DNA from: Sphingopyxis sp.
Lineage (GTDB): Bacteria > Pseudomonadota > Alphaproteobacteria > Sphingomonadales > Sphingomonadaceae
Direction of reading: 5' to 3'
NCBI GenBank assembly: GCA_017745175.1
Contig: JAGHZY010000041.1
Location: forward strand, 1 to 35,818
DNA length: 35,818 nucleotides
The position numbers and the translations under genes were made by a program. The stretch's first letter is position 1; each line of letters begins with the position of its first letter. Of this stretch, positions 16,748 through 25,888 are shown piece by piece. The notes under the pieces were generated by a model. That model saw only the letters and a program-made list of their open reading frames with translations. It was not told the origin of the DNA and searched no databases.

Positions 16748-17359
16748 ATGCACAGCCTGATCGTCGTTTCGCACCCCGACCCTGCCTCGTTGACGCACGC
16801 CGTCGCCACCGGAATCGGACGAGCGATTACAGCCGCATCAACGGCGAACAGCGTCGAGATCGCCGACCTCGCCCGGGAGGGTTTCGATCCGCGCTTCACG
16901 CTGGACGATATCGGCGTCATCAACCGGACCGCGCCGGCTTCCGGCGCAGTCCGCACCGAGCAGGCGCGAATCGACAGCGCCGACAGGCTGATCATCACCT
17001 ATCCCGTCTATTGGTGGTCGATGCCCGCCCTGCTGAAGGGGTGGATCGATCGTGTTTTTGCCAGCGGCTGGGCTTATGACGAAAGCCCCGACGGCAAACT
17101 CGAGAAAAGACTCGGCCGGCTGCACGTCCATCTGGTTGCGATCGGCGGCGCAACCCGGGCGACTTACGATCGCCGGGGATATTCGAAAGCAATGGCCGCC
17201 CAGATCGACCACGGAATCTTCGATTATTGCGGTGCGCAATTGCTGTCGTCGGATCTGTTGCTGATCCCGGAGACCCGGACGACCGACGAATTGCTGGCGG
17301 AAGCGTGCCGGATAGGCAGGCGGATCGCGGGCGGCGATACCGGCCGCGCTGCCGCCTGA
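16748..17359 (+). CDS. Flavodoxin-like NAD(P)H dehydrogenase (NQO/MdaB/KefF type)
   Basis: 203 residues of the flavodoxin-like fold 2 quinone reductase family. The FMN phosphate loop is SHPDPAS near residues 8-14, and the signature TYPVYWWSMPALLKGWIDRVF segment follows near 78-98. Such enzymes reduce quinones or electrophiles with NAD(P)H, typically in detoxification. Divergence from the TetR gene and the shared palindrome imply induction by a quinone-like or toxic ligand. The final residues GRAAA are family-variable. It ends 5 bases before the merR stop codon, converging on it. Confidence 0.9.
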   Translation: MHSLIVVSHPDPASLTHAVATGIGRAITAASTANSVEIADLAREGFDPRFTLDDIGVINRTAPASGAVRTEQARIDSADRLIITYPVYWWSMPALLKGWIDRVFASGWAYDESPDGKLEKRLGRLHVHLVAIGGATRATYDRRGYSKAMAAQIDHGIFDYCGAQLLSSDLLLIPETRTTDELLAEACRIGRRIAGGDTGRAAA

Positions 17360-17364
17360 CAGGC

Positions 17365-17769
17365 TCAGCCGAGCGCGGCCGCCAGCCGACGGCGAAGCGC
17401 AACCAGCGCCTCGACCGGAATTCCCGCAGCCCGCGATGGCGACCGGTCATGACCGGGGCCCTCACGGACCAGCGGCGCGCGAGGTTCGGCGACGGATGTC
17501 CTGCCCGCTTCGGACAGCGCCTTGCGCGCCCCCTCCACGGTAAAGCCCTGCACATGCAGCAGATGGTGGATGCGTTCGGCCAGCGCGACATCCTCGGCGC
17601 GGTAATAGCGCCGGCGGCCCGACCGCTGGAGCGGTTTCAGCTGCGGAAAGCGCGTTTCCCAATAGCGCAGGACATGGGTCGGCACGCCGATACGTTCGGC
17701 CAGCTCACCGATGGCAAGCATGGCGCCGGACGCCTTGCCGCCATCGGGAGAGCCGTCAAAAGCCGACAT
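17365..17769 (-). CDS. MerR-family transcriptional regulator
   Basis: 134 residues. The winged helix-turn-helix is at about 17-85: LAIGELAERIGVPTHVLRYWETRFPQL with RYYRAEDVALAERIHHLL. The RYWETRFPQL motif is characteristic of the small MerR regulators sited after ihfA in alphaproteobacteria. No Cys cluster for metal sensing is visible. Its C-terminus is Pro/Arg-rich. The stop of ihfA is 8 bases upstream, so both are likely on one transcript. Confidence 0.9.
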   Translation of the reverse strand: MSAFDGSPDGGKASGAMLAIGELAERIGVPTHVLRYWETRFPQLKPLQRSGRRRYYRAEDVALAERIHHLLHVQGFTVEGARKALSEAGRTSVAEPRAPLVREGPGHDRSPSRAAGIPVEALVALRRRLAAALG

Positions 17770-17777
17770 GCGCGGCC

Positions 17778-18071
17778 TTATTTGCCCGCGACGCGCGCGC
17801 GCATCGTCTGACTGGCGCGAAAGGTCATCACGCGTCGCGGCAGGATCGGCACCTCGATACCCGTCTTGGGATTGCGGCCGATACGCTGCGCCTTGTCGCG
17901 CAGAACGAACGTGCCGAAGCCCGAGATTTTCACATTCTGGCCGATCGCAAGCGCGTCGGACATGTGATCGAGAATCGATTCGACGATTGCCGCCGATTCA
18001 TTGCGCGACAGACCGATCTGCTGGTTGATGCGGCTGGCGATATCGGCTCGCGTAAGCGTCCCTGCGGTCAT
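17778..18071 (-). CDS. ihfA: Integration host factor alpha subunit
   Basis: 97 residues of the HU/IHF family. The hallmark RIGRNPKTG segment in the beta-arm (near 65-73) and KISGFGTF are present. As IHF it pairs with the beta subunit to bend DNA at specific sites, affecting transcription and replication. The start at 18071 has a GGAGGGGG site upstream. The gene is transcribed leftward, with merR next and fabH upstream across a 151-base gap. A palindrome lies in that gap. Confidence 0.95.
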   Translation of the reverse strand: MTAGTLTRADIASRINQQIGLSRNESAAIVESILDHMSDALAIGQNVKISGFGTFVLRDKAQRIGRNPKTGIEVPILPRRVMTFRASQTMRARVAGK

Positions 18072-18142
18072 GTTAATCCCTTCCCCCTCCTGAAGCGAAA
18101 ATACCGGTCGAGTCCCTGACAGCCCCCACCGTCACGAGTCCC

Positions 18143-18157
18143 GTTACAATATGTAAC
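18143..18157. promoter_or_regulatory. Palindrome in the ihfA promoter region
   Basis: GTTACA (18143-18148) and TGTAAC (18152-18157) are perfect inverted half-sites around a 3-base centre. It lies 72-86 bases upstream of the ihfA start codon in an AT-rich patch of a GC-rich intergenic region. It could be an operator for ihfA. The protein that would bind it is unknown. Confidence 0.4.
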
Positions 18158-18222
18158 AAATGCGAATTAATCCGCCAAACTGAAACGGATGGAAGGAGAA
18201 GTTGACGCGCCGGAACGAATGG

Positions 18223-19188
18223 TCAGACGCGCAGGACCGCAGCGCCCCAGGTGAAGCCGCCGCCCATGGCCTCGAGCACGACCAGATCGCCGCGCCTGAT
18301 GCGCCCGTCGCGCACCGCAAGGTCGAGCGCCAGCGGCACCGAGGCGGCCGACGTATTGGCGTGCTGATCGACGGTCAGCACGACGCGTTCCGCCGGCAAA
18401 CCCAGCTTTTTCGCGGTTGCGTCGATGATTCGCTTGTTTGCCTGATGCGGCACGACCCAATCGATCTGCTCCGCCGACAGGCCGACATCGGCCATCACCT
18501 CGCCCAGTACCGACGCAAGGTTGGTCACCGCGTGACGGAAGACCTCACGGCCCTGCATGCGAACGTGGCCGACAGTGCCGGTGGTCGACGGACCGCCGTC
18601 GACATAGAGCATATCTGCGTATTTTCCCTCGGCGTGCAGCCGGGTCGCGAGAATGCCGCGGTCATCGGCGACCTCTTCGGCCGACAGGATGATCGCGCCC
18701 GCGCCGTCGCCGAACAACACACAGGTCGTCCGGTCTTCCCAGTCGAGGATGCGGCTGAAGGTTTCGCTGCCGATCACCAGCGCGTGCTTCGCCGCGCCCG
18801 TGCGCAGCATCGAGTCGGCGACCGACACGGCATAGAGGAAGCCCGAGCAGACCGCCGCGACATCGAACGCGATACAATCGGGCGTACCGAGCAGCGCCTG
18901 CACCTTGGTCGCGCTGGCGGGGAAAGTGTTGTCGGGCGTCGCGGTCGCGACGATGATGAGGCCGATATCGGACGGCTCAAGCCCCGCGGCAGCGAGCGCC
19001 TGCGTCGCCGCATCGGCGCCGAGCGTGGCCGTCGTCTCGTCGGGCTCGGCAATGTGGCGGAAGCGGATGCCGGTGCGTTCGACGATCCATTCGTCGCTCG
19101 TGTCGACGCGCCGGGCGAGTTCCTCGTTCGAGACGCGCGTGCGCGGCAATGCCGAGCCGGTGCCGGCCAATATCGCGCGCAGCGTCAT
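18223..19188 (-). CDS. fabH: Beta-ketoacyl-ACP synthase III
   Basis: 321 residues. It condenses acetyl-CoA (or another acyl-CoA) with malonyl-ACP to start type II fatty acid synthesis in the cytoplasm. The catalytic triad is C114 in AAVCSGF, H248 in VPHQAN and N278 in QHANTS, matching the family spacing. ATG at 19188 overlaps the end of plsX by four bases, indicating translational coupling. Length is standard for FabH. Confidence 0.97.
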   Translation of the reverse strand: MTLRAILAGTGSALPRTRVSNEELARRVDTSDEWIVERTGIRFRHIAEPDETTATLGADAATQALAAAGLEPSDIGLIIVATATPDNTFPASATKVQALLGTPDCIAFDVAAVCSGFLYAVSVADSMLRTGAAKHALVIGSETFSRILDWEDRTTCVLFGDGAGAIILSAEEVADDRGILATRLHAEGKYADMLYVDGGPSTTGTVGHVRMQGREVFRHAVTNLASVLGEVMADVGLSAEQIDWVVPHQANKRIIDATAKKLGLPAERVVLTVDQHANTSAASVPLALDLAVRDGRIRRGDLVVLEAMGGGFTWGAAVLRV

Positions 19189-20219
19189 GCCGCGTCGCCG
19201 CTACGGAAATTCGCGAGATCCTCGGTCACCTGACGCGTAATGTCCTTTTCGATCAGCTCGGCGCACAGGTGGACGCAGTTCGCGACCCCCTTGGCATCGG
19301 CGCTGCCATGGCTCTTGAGCACCACGCCGTTGAGGCCGAGGAACACCGCGCCATTATGGTTGTTGGGGTCGAGATGATGCCGCAACAGCTCGGTCGCCGG
19401 GCGCGAGATCAGGAAGCCAATCTTCGAACGCGTCGAGCTGGTGAAGGCGCGGCGGAGCAGGTCGGTCACGAAACGCGCCGTGCCCTCGATCGTCTTGAGC
19501 GCGATATTGCCCGAGAAGCCGTCATGGACGATCACATCGACGTTACCGCGCGACAATTTGTCGCCCTCGATGAAACCGGTGAATTCCATCGGCAGCCCGT
19601 GTGCCTCGCGCAGCCGGGCGGCGGCATCGCGGATCTCGTCGGTGCCCTTCAGTTCCTCGGTGCCGATGTTGAGCAACGCGACGCGCGGCTTTTCGAGGCC
19701 CATCGCAGTGCGCGCATAGGCCGCGCCCATGACCGCGAACTGGATCAGATTATTGGCGTCGCAATCGGTGTTGGCGCCGAGGTCGAGCATGACGACGTCA
19801 TTGTCGCCGAGCGTCGGCAGCAGCGCCGCGAGCGCGGGGCGGTCGATCCCCGGCATCGTGCGCAGCGCGAGCTTGGCCATCGCCATCAGCGCGCCGGTAT
19901 TGCCCGCCGACACAGCGCCGCCGGCATCGCCGCGCTTCACCGCGTCGATCGCAAGCCCCATCGAGGTGCTCTTCGCCTTGCGCAGCGCCTGGCTCGGCTT
20001 GTCCTCACCGGTCACGACGCCATCGGTATGGATGATGTCCGACGCCGCGCGCAGGTTCGGGTGGTTTTCGAGCGCCGCCTTGATCTGCACCTCGTCGCCG
20101 ACGAGGAGGAAGCGGAGGCCATCGTGCCGATGGCGCGCCATAGCGGCGCCGGCGAGCATCATGCGCACGCCGACGTCACCGCCCATCGCATCGATTGCGA
20201 TTCGCGGTGTCAGTGCCAT
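19185..20219 (-). CDS. plsX: Phosphate acyltransferase PlsX
   Basis: 344 residues. It makes acyl-phosphate from acyl-ACP, feeding PlsY in phosphatidic acid synthesis. The family start [11 protein letters not shown] and the [12 protein letters not shown] motif are visible. It sits between rpmF (20-base gap) and fabH (4-base overlap), the classic order in many proteobacteria. Confidence 0.96.
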   Translation of the reverse strand: MALTPRIAIDAMGGDVGVRMMLAGAAMARHRHDGLRFLLVGDEVQIKAALENHPNLRAASDIIHTDGVVTGEDKPSQALRKAKSTSMGLAIDAVKRGDAGGAVSAGNTGALMAMAKLALRTMPGIDRPALAALLPTLGDNDVVMLDLGANTDCDANNLIQFAVMGAAYARTAMGLEKPRVALLNIGTEELKGTDEIRDAAARLREAHGLPMEFTGFIEGDKLSRGNVDVIVHDGFSGNIALKTIEGTARFVTDLLRRAFTSSTRSKIGFLISRPATELLRHHLDPNNHNGAVFLGLNGVVLKSHGSADAKGVANCVHLCAELIEKDITRQVTEDLANFRSGDAA

Positions 20220-20241
20220 CTAATGCCCTCCGGCTGAATTT

Positions 20242-20421
20242 TTACGCGCCGACCGACACCACTTCGCGACCATTATAGTGGCCGCAGGCGTTGCAGAGGT
20301 TGTGCGGGCGCTTCAGCTCGCCGCAATTCGGGCATTCCTGGAAGGCTTCGACCTTCAGGCTGTCGTGGCTGCGACGCATGCCGCGCTTCGAGGGCGAGGT
20401 TTTTCGCTTGGGAACGGCCAT
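20242..20421 (-). CDS. rpmF: 50S ribosomal protein L32
   Basis: 59 residues translated from the minus strand: begins [14 protein letters not shown] and ends VVSVGA. A zinc ribbon is formed by CPNC and CNAC, as in C+ forms of L32. The N-terminal MAVPKRKTS is the diagnostic start. It is the first gene of the rpmF-plsX-fabH run, 22 bases ahead of plsX. Confidence 0.95.
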   Translation of the reverse strand: MAVPKRKTSPSKRGMRRSHDSLKVEAFQECPNCGELKRPHNLCNACGHYNGREVVSVGA

Positions 20422-20736
20422 GATATTTCCTGCATTCTAAATAGTGTGTCACGAATCGGCTACCCGGATTTGTCACCCCGTCGCCGGGAATGACTGGCCC
20501 GCCCGCCGTGCCGAAGGCTTGTTCCCGGCCATATAAGCGAGGAAAAATCTTCCGCCGGAAGGTGCCTCAACGCCAGATGGTGTCGGGTGCCGGATCGGGC
20601 GCGGCTATAGCGTTTTTGCCCGCAAAGGCAACCCCTGACGGGCGACATGCTCCCAGCTTGCGGCGGCGGCGCGGCAATGCCACACCCTCGCCGCTGCCGG
20701 CCAGCGATATGCACCGGCCAACATGGGGGAAGCGAT
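20422..20736. other. Divergent intergenic region between rpmF and the MAPEG gene
   Basis: 315 bases without a supported gene. It should contain the leftward promoter for rpmF-plsX-fabH and a rightward promoter for the MAPEG gene, but I see no convincing -35/-10 pair. Some short GC-rich inverted repeats exist, for example around 20470-20490. Frames on either strand here have no family resemblance. The GGGGGAAG ahead of 20737 is the MAPEG ribosome-binding site. Confidence 0.5.
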
Positions 20737-21177
20737 ATGATAATCTTGCCGATCAGCCTGACCATCGCCGCCGGTGCGGCGCTGCTCAACCTGTGGCTGA
20801 GCGTACGCGTGGGTCGGGTACGGACGAAGGAAAAGGTCTTCATCGGCGACGGCGGCAACGATTTGCTGACGCGGCGGATGCGCGCACACAGCAATTTCGT
20901 CGAAAACACCGCCTTCGTGCTGATCCTGCTCGCGCTCGTCGAACTCGGGCTCGGCTCGTCGATGTGGCTCTGGGGCGTCGGCGCGCTCTATCTCGTCGGC
21001 CGTATCCTGCACGCGCTCGGCATGGACGGGATGATGTGGGGCCGCATGGCCGGCACGGCCATCACGATGCTCACCCAGCTCGGCCTCGCGATCGGCGCGC
21101 TCGCGATCGTCTATCTGACGCCGACGAGCATCACGACGACCGAAATCGAGGAAACGGCGGCCGCCGCGCCGCGGTAA
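20737..21177 (+). CDS. MAPEG family membrane protein
   Basis: 146 residues, four predicted transmembrane helices, with the family pattern VGRVRTKEKVFIGDGG and RRMRAHSNFVENTAF after helix 1, then GALYLVGRILHALGM. MAPEG proteins are membrane-associated glutathione/eicosanoid metabolism relatives; bacterial ones are mostly uncharacterised. ATG at 20737 is preceded by GGGGGAAG. It ends 3 bases before the convergent metallo-beta-lactamase-fold gene. Confidence 0.9.
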   Translation: MIILPISLTIAAGAALLNLWLSVRVGRVRTKEKVFIGDGGNDLLTRRMRAHSNFVENTAFVLILLALVELGLGSSMWLWGVGALYLVGRILHALGMDGMMWGRMAGTAITMLTQLGLAIGALAIVYLTPTSITTTEIEETAAAAPR

Positions 21178-21180
21178 CCC

Positions 21181-21846
21181 CTAGCCGTCCAGCGCCATAT
21201 CGCCCACGAACGGGTTCGTCCGCCGTTCGTGGGCGAAATTGCTGTGCGCGCCGTGCCCCGGCAGAAAGGTCGTGTCGCCGCCGAGCGGCCACAATTTCTG
21301 CGTGATCGAATCGAGCAGCTGCTGATGATTGCCGCGCGGAAAGTCGGTGCGGCCGATCGATCCCTGAAAGATCACGTCGCCGACGATCGCAAGCTTCGAC
21401 GGTGCATGGTGAAAGACGACATGTCCCGGCGTGTGTCCCGGGCAATGGATGACGTCGATCTCGAGATTGCCGACGGTGACGGTGTCGCCGTCGACCAGCC
21501 ATCGGTCGGGTTCGAACGATTCGCCGACCATGCCGAAGCGCGCGCCATCCTCGGCAAAGGCCTCGATCCAGAAGCGGTCATCCTCATGCGGCCCCTCGAT
21601 CGGCACGCCCAGCTCCTTCGCGAGCATTCCCGCCTGCCCGCAATGGTCCATATGGCCATGGGTGACGAGGATTTTCTCGACCTCGACCCCCGTTTGCCTG
21701 ACCGCTTCCTTCAGCTTGGGAAGGTCGCCGCCGGGATCGACGAAGGCCGCCTTGTTCGTTGCGGTGCACCATAGCAAGGTGCAATTCTGCTGAAAGGCGG
21801 TCACGGGCACGATCGCCGCGCGCATGGGAGGATTGGGAGCATTCAT
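21181..21846 (-). CDS. Metallo-beta-lactamase-fold hydrolase (glyoxalase II/YcbL-like)
   Basis: 221 residues from the MNAPNP start. The zinc-binding motif THGHMDH (H63, H65, D67, H68) is present, with CPGHTPGH, an Asp in IVGDVIF, and the closing LPGHG. This resembles the YcbL-type glyoxalase II-like hydrolases, which act on thioesters such as S-lactoylglutathione. Starts at 21882, 21846 and 21825 are possible; 21846 was chosen by family length. Confidence 0.9.
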   Translation of the reverse strand: MNAPNPPMRAAIVPVTAFQQNCTLLWCTATNKAAFVDPGGDLPKLKEAVRQTGVEVEKILVTHGHMDHCGQAGMLAKELGVPIEGPHEDDRFWIEAFAEDGARFGMVGESFEPDRWLVDGDTVTVGNLEIDVIHCPGHTPGHVVFHHAPSKLAIVGDVIFQGSIGRTDFPRGNHQQLLDSITQKLWPLGGDTTFLPGHGAHSNFAHERRTNPFVGDMALDG

Positions 21847-21938
21847 GGCCGTCGATGTGGGGAAAATGCGTCCGGTTGGCAAGGGCGCGATGCGCCCTGC
21901 ACTGCCCGCAACCGCCCGCTTGTGATAGACCGCTCGTT

Positions 21939-22565
21939 ATGGACAAGGTCGACTTCAAAAAGACGCTCTGGCGGCTGTATAACGCCCCGTCGGACGAGTT
22001 CGCCGCGGTCGACGTGCCGCCGATGCAGTTCGTCAAGGTCGACGGCGAAGGCGACCCCAACACGGCCCCTGCCTATCGCACCGCGGTCGAATGGCTCTAC
22101 GGCGTCAGCTATGCGATGAAATTCGCCGCCAGATCGGCGCTGGGCAGGGATTATGTCGTCCCGCCGCTTGAAGGCCTGTGGTCCGCCGACGATCCCCGGA
22201 GCTTCGTCTCGCGCGACAAGGACCGATGGCGCTGGACGATGATGATCCTCGTTCCCGAATTCGTGACGCACGCCATGTTCGAAGAGGCGATCGCAAAGAC
22301 CGGCAGGAAATCGGGCTGGCCCCCCGAAACGCTGCGGCTTGAGGATTATCACGAGGGGCCTTCGTTCCAGATTCTGCACATCGGCAGCTATGATGATGAA
22401 GGACCGGTCCTCGCCCGTCTTCACGACATCGTGATGCCGCGGGAAAACATGGACTTCAACGGCCCACACCATGAAATCTATCTGGGCGATCCGCGCAGGA
22501 CCGAACCATCCAGGCTCAGGACCATCCTGCGTCAGCCGGTGAAGGCCGCCGCCCCGGCCCGGTGA
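21939..22565 (+). CDS. GyrI-like small-molecule-binding domain protein
   Basis: 208 residues. The pattern PPMQFVKVDGEGDPNTAPAYRTAVEWLYGVSY is typical of stand-alone GyrI-like domain proteins, followed by WRWTMMILVPEFV and GPSFQILHIGSYDDE. GyrI-like domains bind small hydrophobic molecules, and some inhibit gyrase or hydrolyse toxins; there is no attached DNA-binding domain. The ATG at 21939 begins the conserved part. It ends 7 bases before the convergent protease gene. Confidence 0.85.
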   Translation: MDKVDFKKTLWRLYNAPSDEFAAVDVPPMQFVKVDGEGDPNTAPAYRTAVEWLYGVSYAMKFAARSALGRDYVVPPLEGLWSADDPRSFVSRDKDRWRWTMMILVPEFVTHAMFEEAIAKTGRKSGWPPETLRLEDYHEGPSFQILHIGSYDDEGPVLARLHDIVMPRENMDFNGPHHEIYLGDPRRTEPSRLRTILRQPVKAAAPAR

Positions 22566-22572
22566 TCGCCGC

Positions 22573-23124
22573 TCAGCGCAGCGTCATCGTATCGCCTTCG
22601 ACATTCACGGCATCGAGTTTCGACAGGAAGCTCTGGCCGAGCAGCGACACGCCCATGTCGGCGTCGACCACCGCTGCCTGCACCCCGCGCACCTCGATCC
22701 CCCCGACCTCGACGCTATCGAGCATCACGGTCCGCATCGGCACGTCGCCGCCCGCGGTCTGTGCCATGCCGCTGACCGGAAGCCCGTCGACGTCGATCCC
22801 GATCGCTTCGGCATCGCGGCGCGTCAGCGCGACGATCGACGCGCCACTGTCGACCATCATGCGGATATTGGTGCCCCCGACCTCGGTATCGGCATAGAAA
22901 TGCGAGTCGCCGGAACGATCGAGCCGGACTTCGCCGCCCGATGGCTTGCTGCCTGACCCCGAAGACCACCCGCTCTTGCGCGGCTCGGTCGTCCAGTTGC
23001 CATCATCCCGCGTTTCGGCGGTCGGCGCGCCGGCGGCGTCGCGCGCCGAACGGCCGGCAACGCCTGCAACGCCGACCGACACCACCGTGATTCCGGCGGC
23101 CAAGCCAAGAAAACGCCCTATCAT
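22573..23124 (-). CDS. Retropepsin-like aspartic protease (TIGR02281 type)
   Basis: 183 residues. The N-terminal hydrophobic segment (about 5-24) is a membrane anchor or signal, followed by a Ser/Gly-rich linker (to about 65) and a single retropepsin-like domain. The active-site motif is VDSGAS, D92-S-G. Such single-domain bacterial proteases are thought to work as dimers in the periplasm or membrane. Conserved elements LTRRDAEAIGI and SLLGQSFLSKL agree with the family. Targets are unknown. Confidence 0.88.
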   Translation of the reverse strand: MIGRFLGLAAGITVVSVGVAGVAGRSARDAAGAPTAETRDDGNWTTEPRKSGWSSGSGSKPSGGEVRLDRSGDSHFYADTEVGGTNIRMMVDSGASIVALTRRDAEAIGIDVDGLPVSGMAQTAGGDVPMRTVMLDSVEVGGIEVRGVQAAVVDADMGVSLLGQSFLSKLDAVNVEGDTMTLR

Positions 23125-23159
23125 GGGCGGCCTTGTCGCAAATTTGCGTTGGAGATTGG

Positions 23160-23780
23160 TTAAGCGGGTCCGTCCGCACTCGCACTCGCGGCGACGGCGG
23201 CGTCGCCCTGCTCGATGAACGCCCGCCAGACCGGCGCCTCGCCGCGAATGCTATAGGCAATCCGCGCGCAGGCATAGGGCCTCCCCGGCCCGTTGTCGGC
23301 CTCGCGCGCGGTCGCCGGCCACGGCCCGTCGCCATTACCGCCCGCCGACCAGCACACGAGCGCCTCGGCCTCCTTCCCTGCCTCGATCGCCGCGCGCTCG
23401 TCGACACCGAGCGACGCGGGCGCGCTCCAGCCGAAAATCGCACGATGCGTATCGCCGCGCGAAAACAGGGCATGAAGGAAGGGGCTGCGCGGATCGACAA
23501 GCATCGTCTTCACGCGATCACGGTCGGCCGCGGCGAGCCATGGCCCGCCCAGCATCGGGGCCCACCGGGCCTCGTCACGCGATTGCAGCGCCGCGACCAG
23601 TTCGGCCGCCGCCGCCTCGAAGCGTGGCTTCCACGCCGAGTCGGCGGCCAGCGGCGCTAGCCTCGACGCAGGCGCAGCGGCCTCGGGTCCGGCCGGCAGC
23701 AGCGAGGTCGGCGCGGCAATCGCGGGCACCGTCAGGGCGAAAGTGGCGACAAGCGCCGACGAAATCAGCTTTGCACGCAT
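23160..23780 (-). CDS. Exported protein of unknown function
   Basis: 206 residues with a clear signal peptide (hydrophobic core about 5-20, AIA cleavage near 22). The mature part has Ala-rich helices, a W-rich patch (DEARWAPMLGGPWLAA), two Cys (ALVCWSAGG, YACARI) that could form a disulfide, and a C-terminal sheet. I do not recognise the family. It lies between a protease gene (35-base gap) and a YgfZ-like gene (32-base gap) on the same strand, so a three-gene unit is likely. The frame extends upstream, but the signal peptide fixes the start at or near 23780. Confidence 0.72.
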   Translation of the reverse strand: MRAKLISSALVATFALTVPAIAAPTSLLPAGPEAAAPASRLAPLAADSAWKPRFEAAAAELVAALQSRDEARWAPMLGGPWLAAADRDRVKTMLVDPRSPFLHALFSRGDTHRAIFGWSAPASLGVDERAAIEAGKEAEALVCWSAGGNGDGPWPATAREADNGPGRPYACARIAYSIRGEAPVWRAFIEQGDAAVAASASADGPA

Positions 23781-23812
23781 GGTCGGCAGTCTAGCAGCAA
23801 AGCCTGCATCTG

Positions 23813-24538
23813 TCATGAACCGGCGGCCAGCCCCTCGCGCAGCCACGCGGGCGCAGCGGCGGCGTCGATCGCCTCGGTCCGGCGATGCTCGACCGACCAG
23901 CCAAGCTCCGGATAGGCGACGACCTGCCGCTTTTCGTCCGCTTCGCCCAGCGGCACGACGACGAGCCGCCGGTTGACCTTCTGCCGCCAGTTCATCCGCG
24001 CCGTATTTTCCTGGCCGACGTAACAGCCCTTGGCGAAGCTGACGCCGTTCAGCTCGGCGGCATTGCATTCGAGCCACAGCGTCGTCCCGTCGCCCAGTTC
24101 CGCGCGCCCTTCGGTCACGCCAAGCGCGAGCCGATGCGCAAGCCACGCACTATCCGCTCCCCCCTCGCCTTCAGCGGGCGCCAGCCAGCGCTGTCCGAGT
24201 TCGGGGAGTCGCGGATCGACCACGCCGAGATCACCACCCGGCGCCCAGTGGACGCAAAGATCGGGTTCGCGCTCGATCGTAATCGCGCGGCGCAGACGAT
24301 AGAGTGTCAGCCTCTTGGCTAGGTCGCCCGCCGCGTCGCGCTCGCAATCGATGAGCACATCGTCGCCGTCACCCCAGATCAGGAAGTCGAACAGCGCCTT
24401 GCCCTGCGCGGTCAGCAGCGCCGCCCACACCGGCAAATTGCCCGACGTGTCATTCGTGACGAGTCCCTGCAGGAAACCGCGGACGTCCTCCCCCGACAGA
24501 CGAATAAGGGCGCGATCGATCAGGGTGGTATTGGCCAT
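23813..24538 (-). CDS. ygfZ: YgfZ/GcvT-like folate-binding protein
   Basis: 241 residues of the GcvT-related COG0354/YgfZ family, which uses tetrahydrofolate and assists Fe-S cluster assembly or repair. The signature KGCYVGQE is present, with K170 and C172. The N-terminus (LIRLSGEDVRGFLQGLVTND) and the LLTAQGKALFDFLI segment are also typical. It is divergent from pyrC, and the inter-gene space is almost wholly occupied by an inverted-repeat element that begins 10 bases from this start codon, so that element probably carries or overlies its promoter. Confidence 0.9.
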   Translation of the reverse strand: MANTTLIDRALIRLSGEDVRGFLQGLVTNDTSGNLPVWAALLTAQGKALFDFLIWGDGDDVLIDCERDAAGDLAKRLTLYRLRRAITIEREPDLCVHWAPGGDLGVVDPRLPELGQRWLAPAEGEGGADSAWLAHRLALGVTEGRAELGDGTTLWLECNAAELNGVSFAKGCYVGQENTARMNWRQKVNRRLVVVPLGEADEKRQVVAYPELGWSVEHRRTEAIDAAAAPAWLREGLAAGS

Positions 24539-24547
24539 GGCGATAAT

Positions 24548-24817
24548 TTAGGGGCAGAACCCGCATATTGCACGCTCAAGGCGTCGAAATGGCGAAAATA
24601 TTGGGCTCGGGTGGTCGCCGCGGGTAGCATCGCCACCCGCAAGGCCGCACGAGCCCGAGATTGAAGCCATTTCGGCGTCCCTTCGGGATTTGACCGATTT
24701 TGTCCATTGCTTCGTCAGCAAGCCTTGAACCATCGACATGGTGCTGCGCCTTGCCTCCTCACGCTGAACAAAATCGCTTCAAACCTTGAGCGTGCAATAT
24801 GCGGGTTCTGCCCCTAA
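24548..24817. mobile_element. 270-bp MITE-like element with perfect 34-bp inverted ends
   Basis: The end at 24548-24581 is an exact inverted copy of 24784-24817 over 34 bases, including the outer TTA/TAA trinucleotides. Inside, 24582-24593 and 24666-24677, then 24603-24609 and 24650-24656, are further inverted copies, so the left half is a long nested hairpin. No credible protein is encoded; a 63-codon frame on the minus strand is uninterpretable. The TA dinucleotides just outside GGGGCAG...CTGCCCC would fit a TA target duplication, as in IS630-type elements, but TTA/TAA could also be part of the ends. It fills the gap between ygfZ and pyrC. Confidence 0.72.
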
Positions 24818-24862
24818 GGACGCGGCAGCCAAAACCAACCCACAAGTTGACGAGTCCCGACG

Positions 24863-25888
24863 ATGACCGACCGCCTGACGATCCGCCGCCCCGACGACTG
24901 GCACGTCCATCTGCGCGACGGCGCGATGCTGGACCATGTCGCGCAATATACCGCGCGCCAGTTCGCGCGCGCGATCGTCATGCCGAACCTGTCGCCGCCG
25001 GTGACGACCGCCGGGGAAGGCCGCGCGTACCGCGATCGCATCAACGCCGCGGTTCCCGCCACGCTCGACTTCACCCCGCTGATCGTCGCCTACCTCACCG
25101 ATCACAGCAGCCCCGACGAGATGGCGCGCGGCCATGCCGAGGGCGTATTCGCCGCGGCCAAGCTCTATCCGGCGCACGCCACTACCGGCAGCGCGCACGG
25201 CGTCACCGACGTCGCGAACATCATGGGCGTGCTCGAACGGATGCAGGATATCGGCATGCCGCTCCTCATCCATGGCGAGGTCACCGACCCTGACGTCGAC
25301 ATCTTCGACCGCGAGGCGGTGTTCATCGACCGCACGCTCGCACCGCTCGTCCGCGCCCTCCCCGGCCTCAAGATCGTCTTCGAGCATATCACGACCGCCG
25401 AGGCGGCGCAGTTCGTCGCCGACGCACCCGCGAACGTCGCCGCGACGATCACCCCGCAACATCTTCACATCAACCGCAATGCGATGCTCGTCGGCGGCAT
25501 CCGCCCTCACGCCTATTGCTTGCCCGTTGCGAAGCGCGAGCATCACCGGCTCGCGGTACGCGCCGCCGCCACCTCGGGCTCGCCCAAATTTTTCCTCGGC
25601 ACCGACAGCGCACCGCACGCGGTCCATACGAAAGAGGCGTCCTGCGGCTGCGCGGGTATCTTCAATGCCCCCTATGCGCTCGAAAGCTATGCGATCGCGT
25701 TCGACGAGGACGGCGCGCTCGACCGGCTCGAGGGTTTTGCAAGCGAGCATGGGCCGCGCTTTTACGGCCTGCCCCTCAATGAAGGCACCGTCACGCTCGA
25801 ACGCGCCGAGGTGGTCGTCCCCGACCGCATCGGCGACGTCGTCCCGTTCCATGCAGGCGAGACGATCGGCTGGCGGCTGGCCGCCTAG
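24863..25888 (+). CDS. pyrC: Dihydroorotase
   Basis: 341 residues. It interconverts carbamoyl-aspartate and dihydroorotate, the third step of pyrimidine synthesis. It is the class II (PyrC) form: H14 and H16 in DWHVHLRDG, probable carbamylated K100 in [19 protein letters not shown], and D in LGTDSAPH. Length equals E. coli PyrC within a few residues. The ATG at 24863 has only a weak GAG-type ribosome-binding site. The inverted-repeat element ends 45 bases upstream. It overlaps the rarD stop codon by four bases, convergently. Confidence 0.97.
   Translation: MTDRLTIRRPDDWHVHLRDGAMLDHVAQYTARQFARAIVMPNLSPPVTTAGEGRAYRDRINAAVPATLDFTPLIVAYLTDHSSPDEMARGHAEGVFAAAKLYPAHATTGSAHGVTDVANIMGVLERMQDIGMPLLIHGEVTDPDVDIFDREAVFIDRTLAPLVRALPGLKIVFEHITTAEAAQFVADAPANVAATITPQHLHINRNAMLVGGIRPHAYCLPVAKREHHRLAVRAAATSGSPKFFLGTDSAPHAVHTKEASCGCAGIFNAPYALESYAIAFDEDGALDRLEGFASEHGPRFYGLPLNEGTVTLERAEVVVPDRIGDVVPFHAGETIGWRLAA

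Noticed and set aside
20422..20736. Small structured RNA such as SRP RNA in the rpmF-MAPEG gap
   Set aside because: The conserved SRP RNA tip motif (GGAAGGAAGCAGCC-like) is not present and no other known RNA signature is seen.
24548..24739. 63-codon minus-strand frame inside the inverted-repeat element, considered as a transposase remnant
   Set aside because: No transposase motif is visible; it is too short and runs into the terminal repeat.
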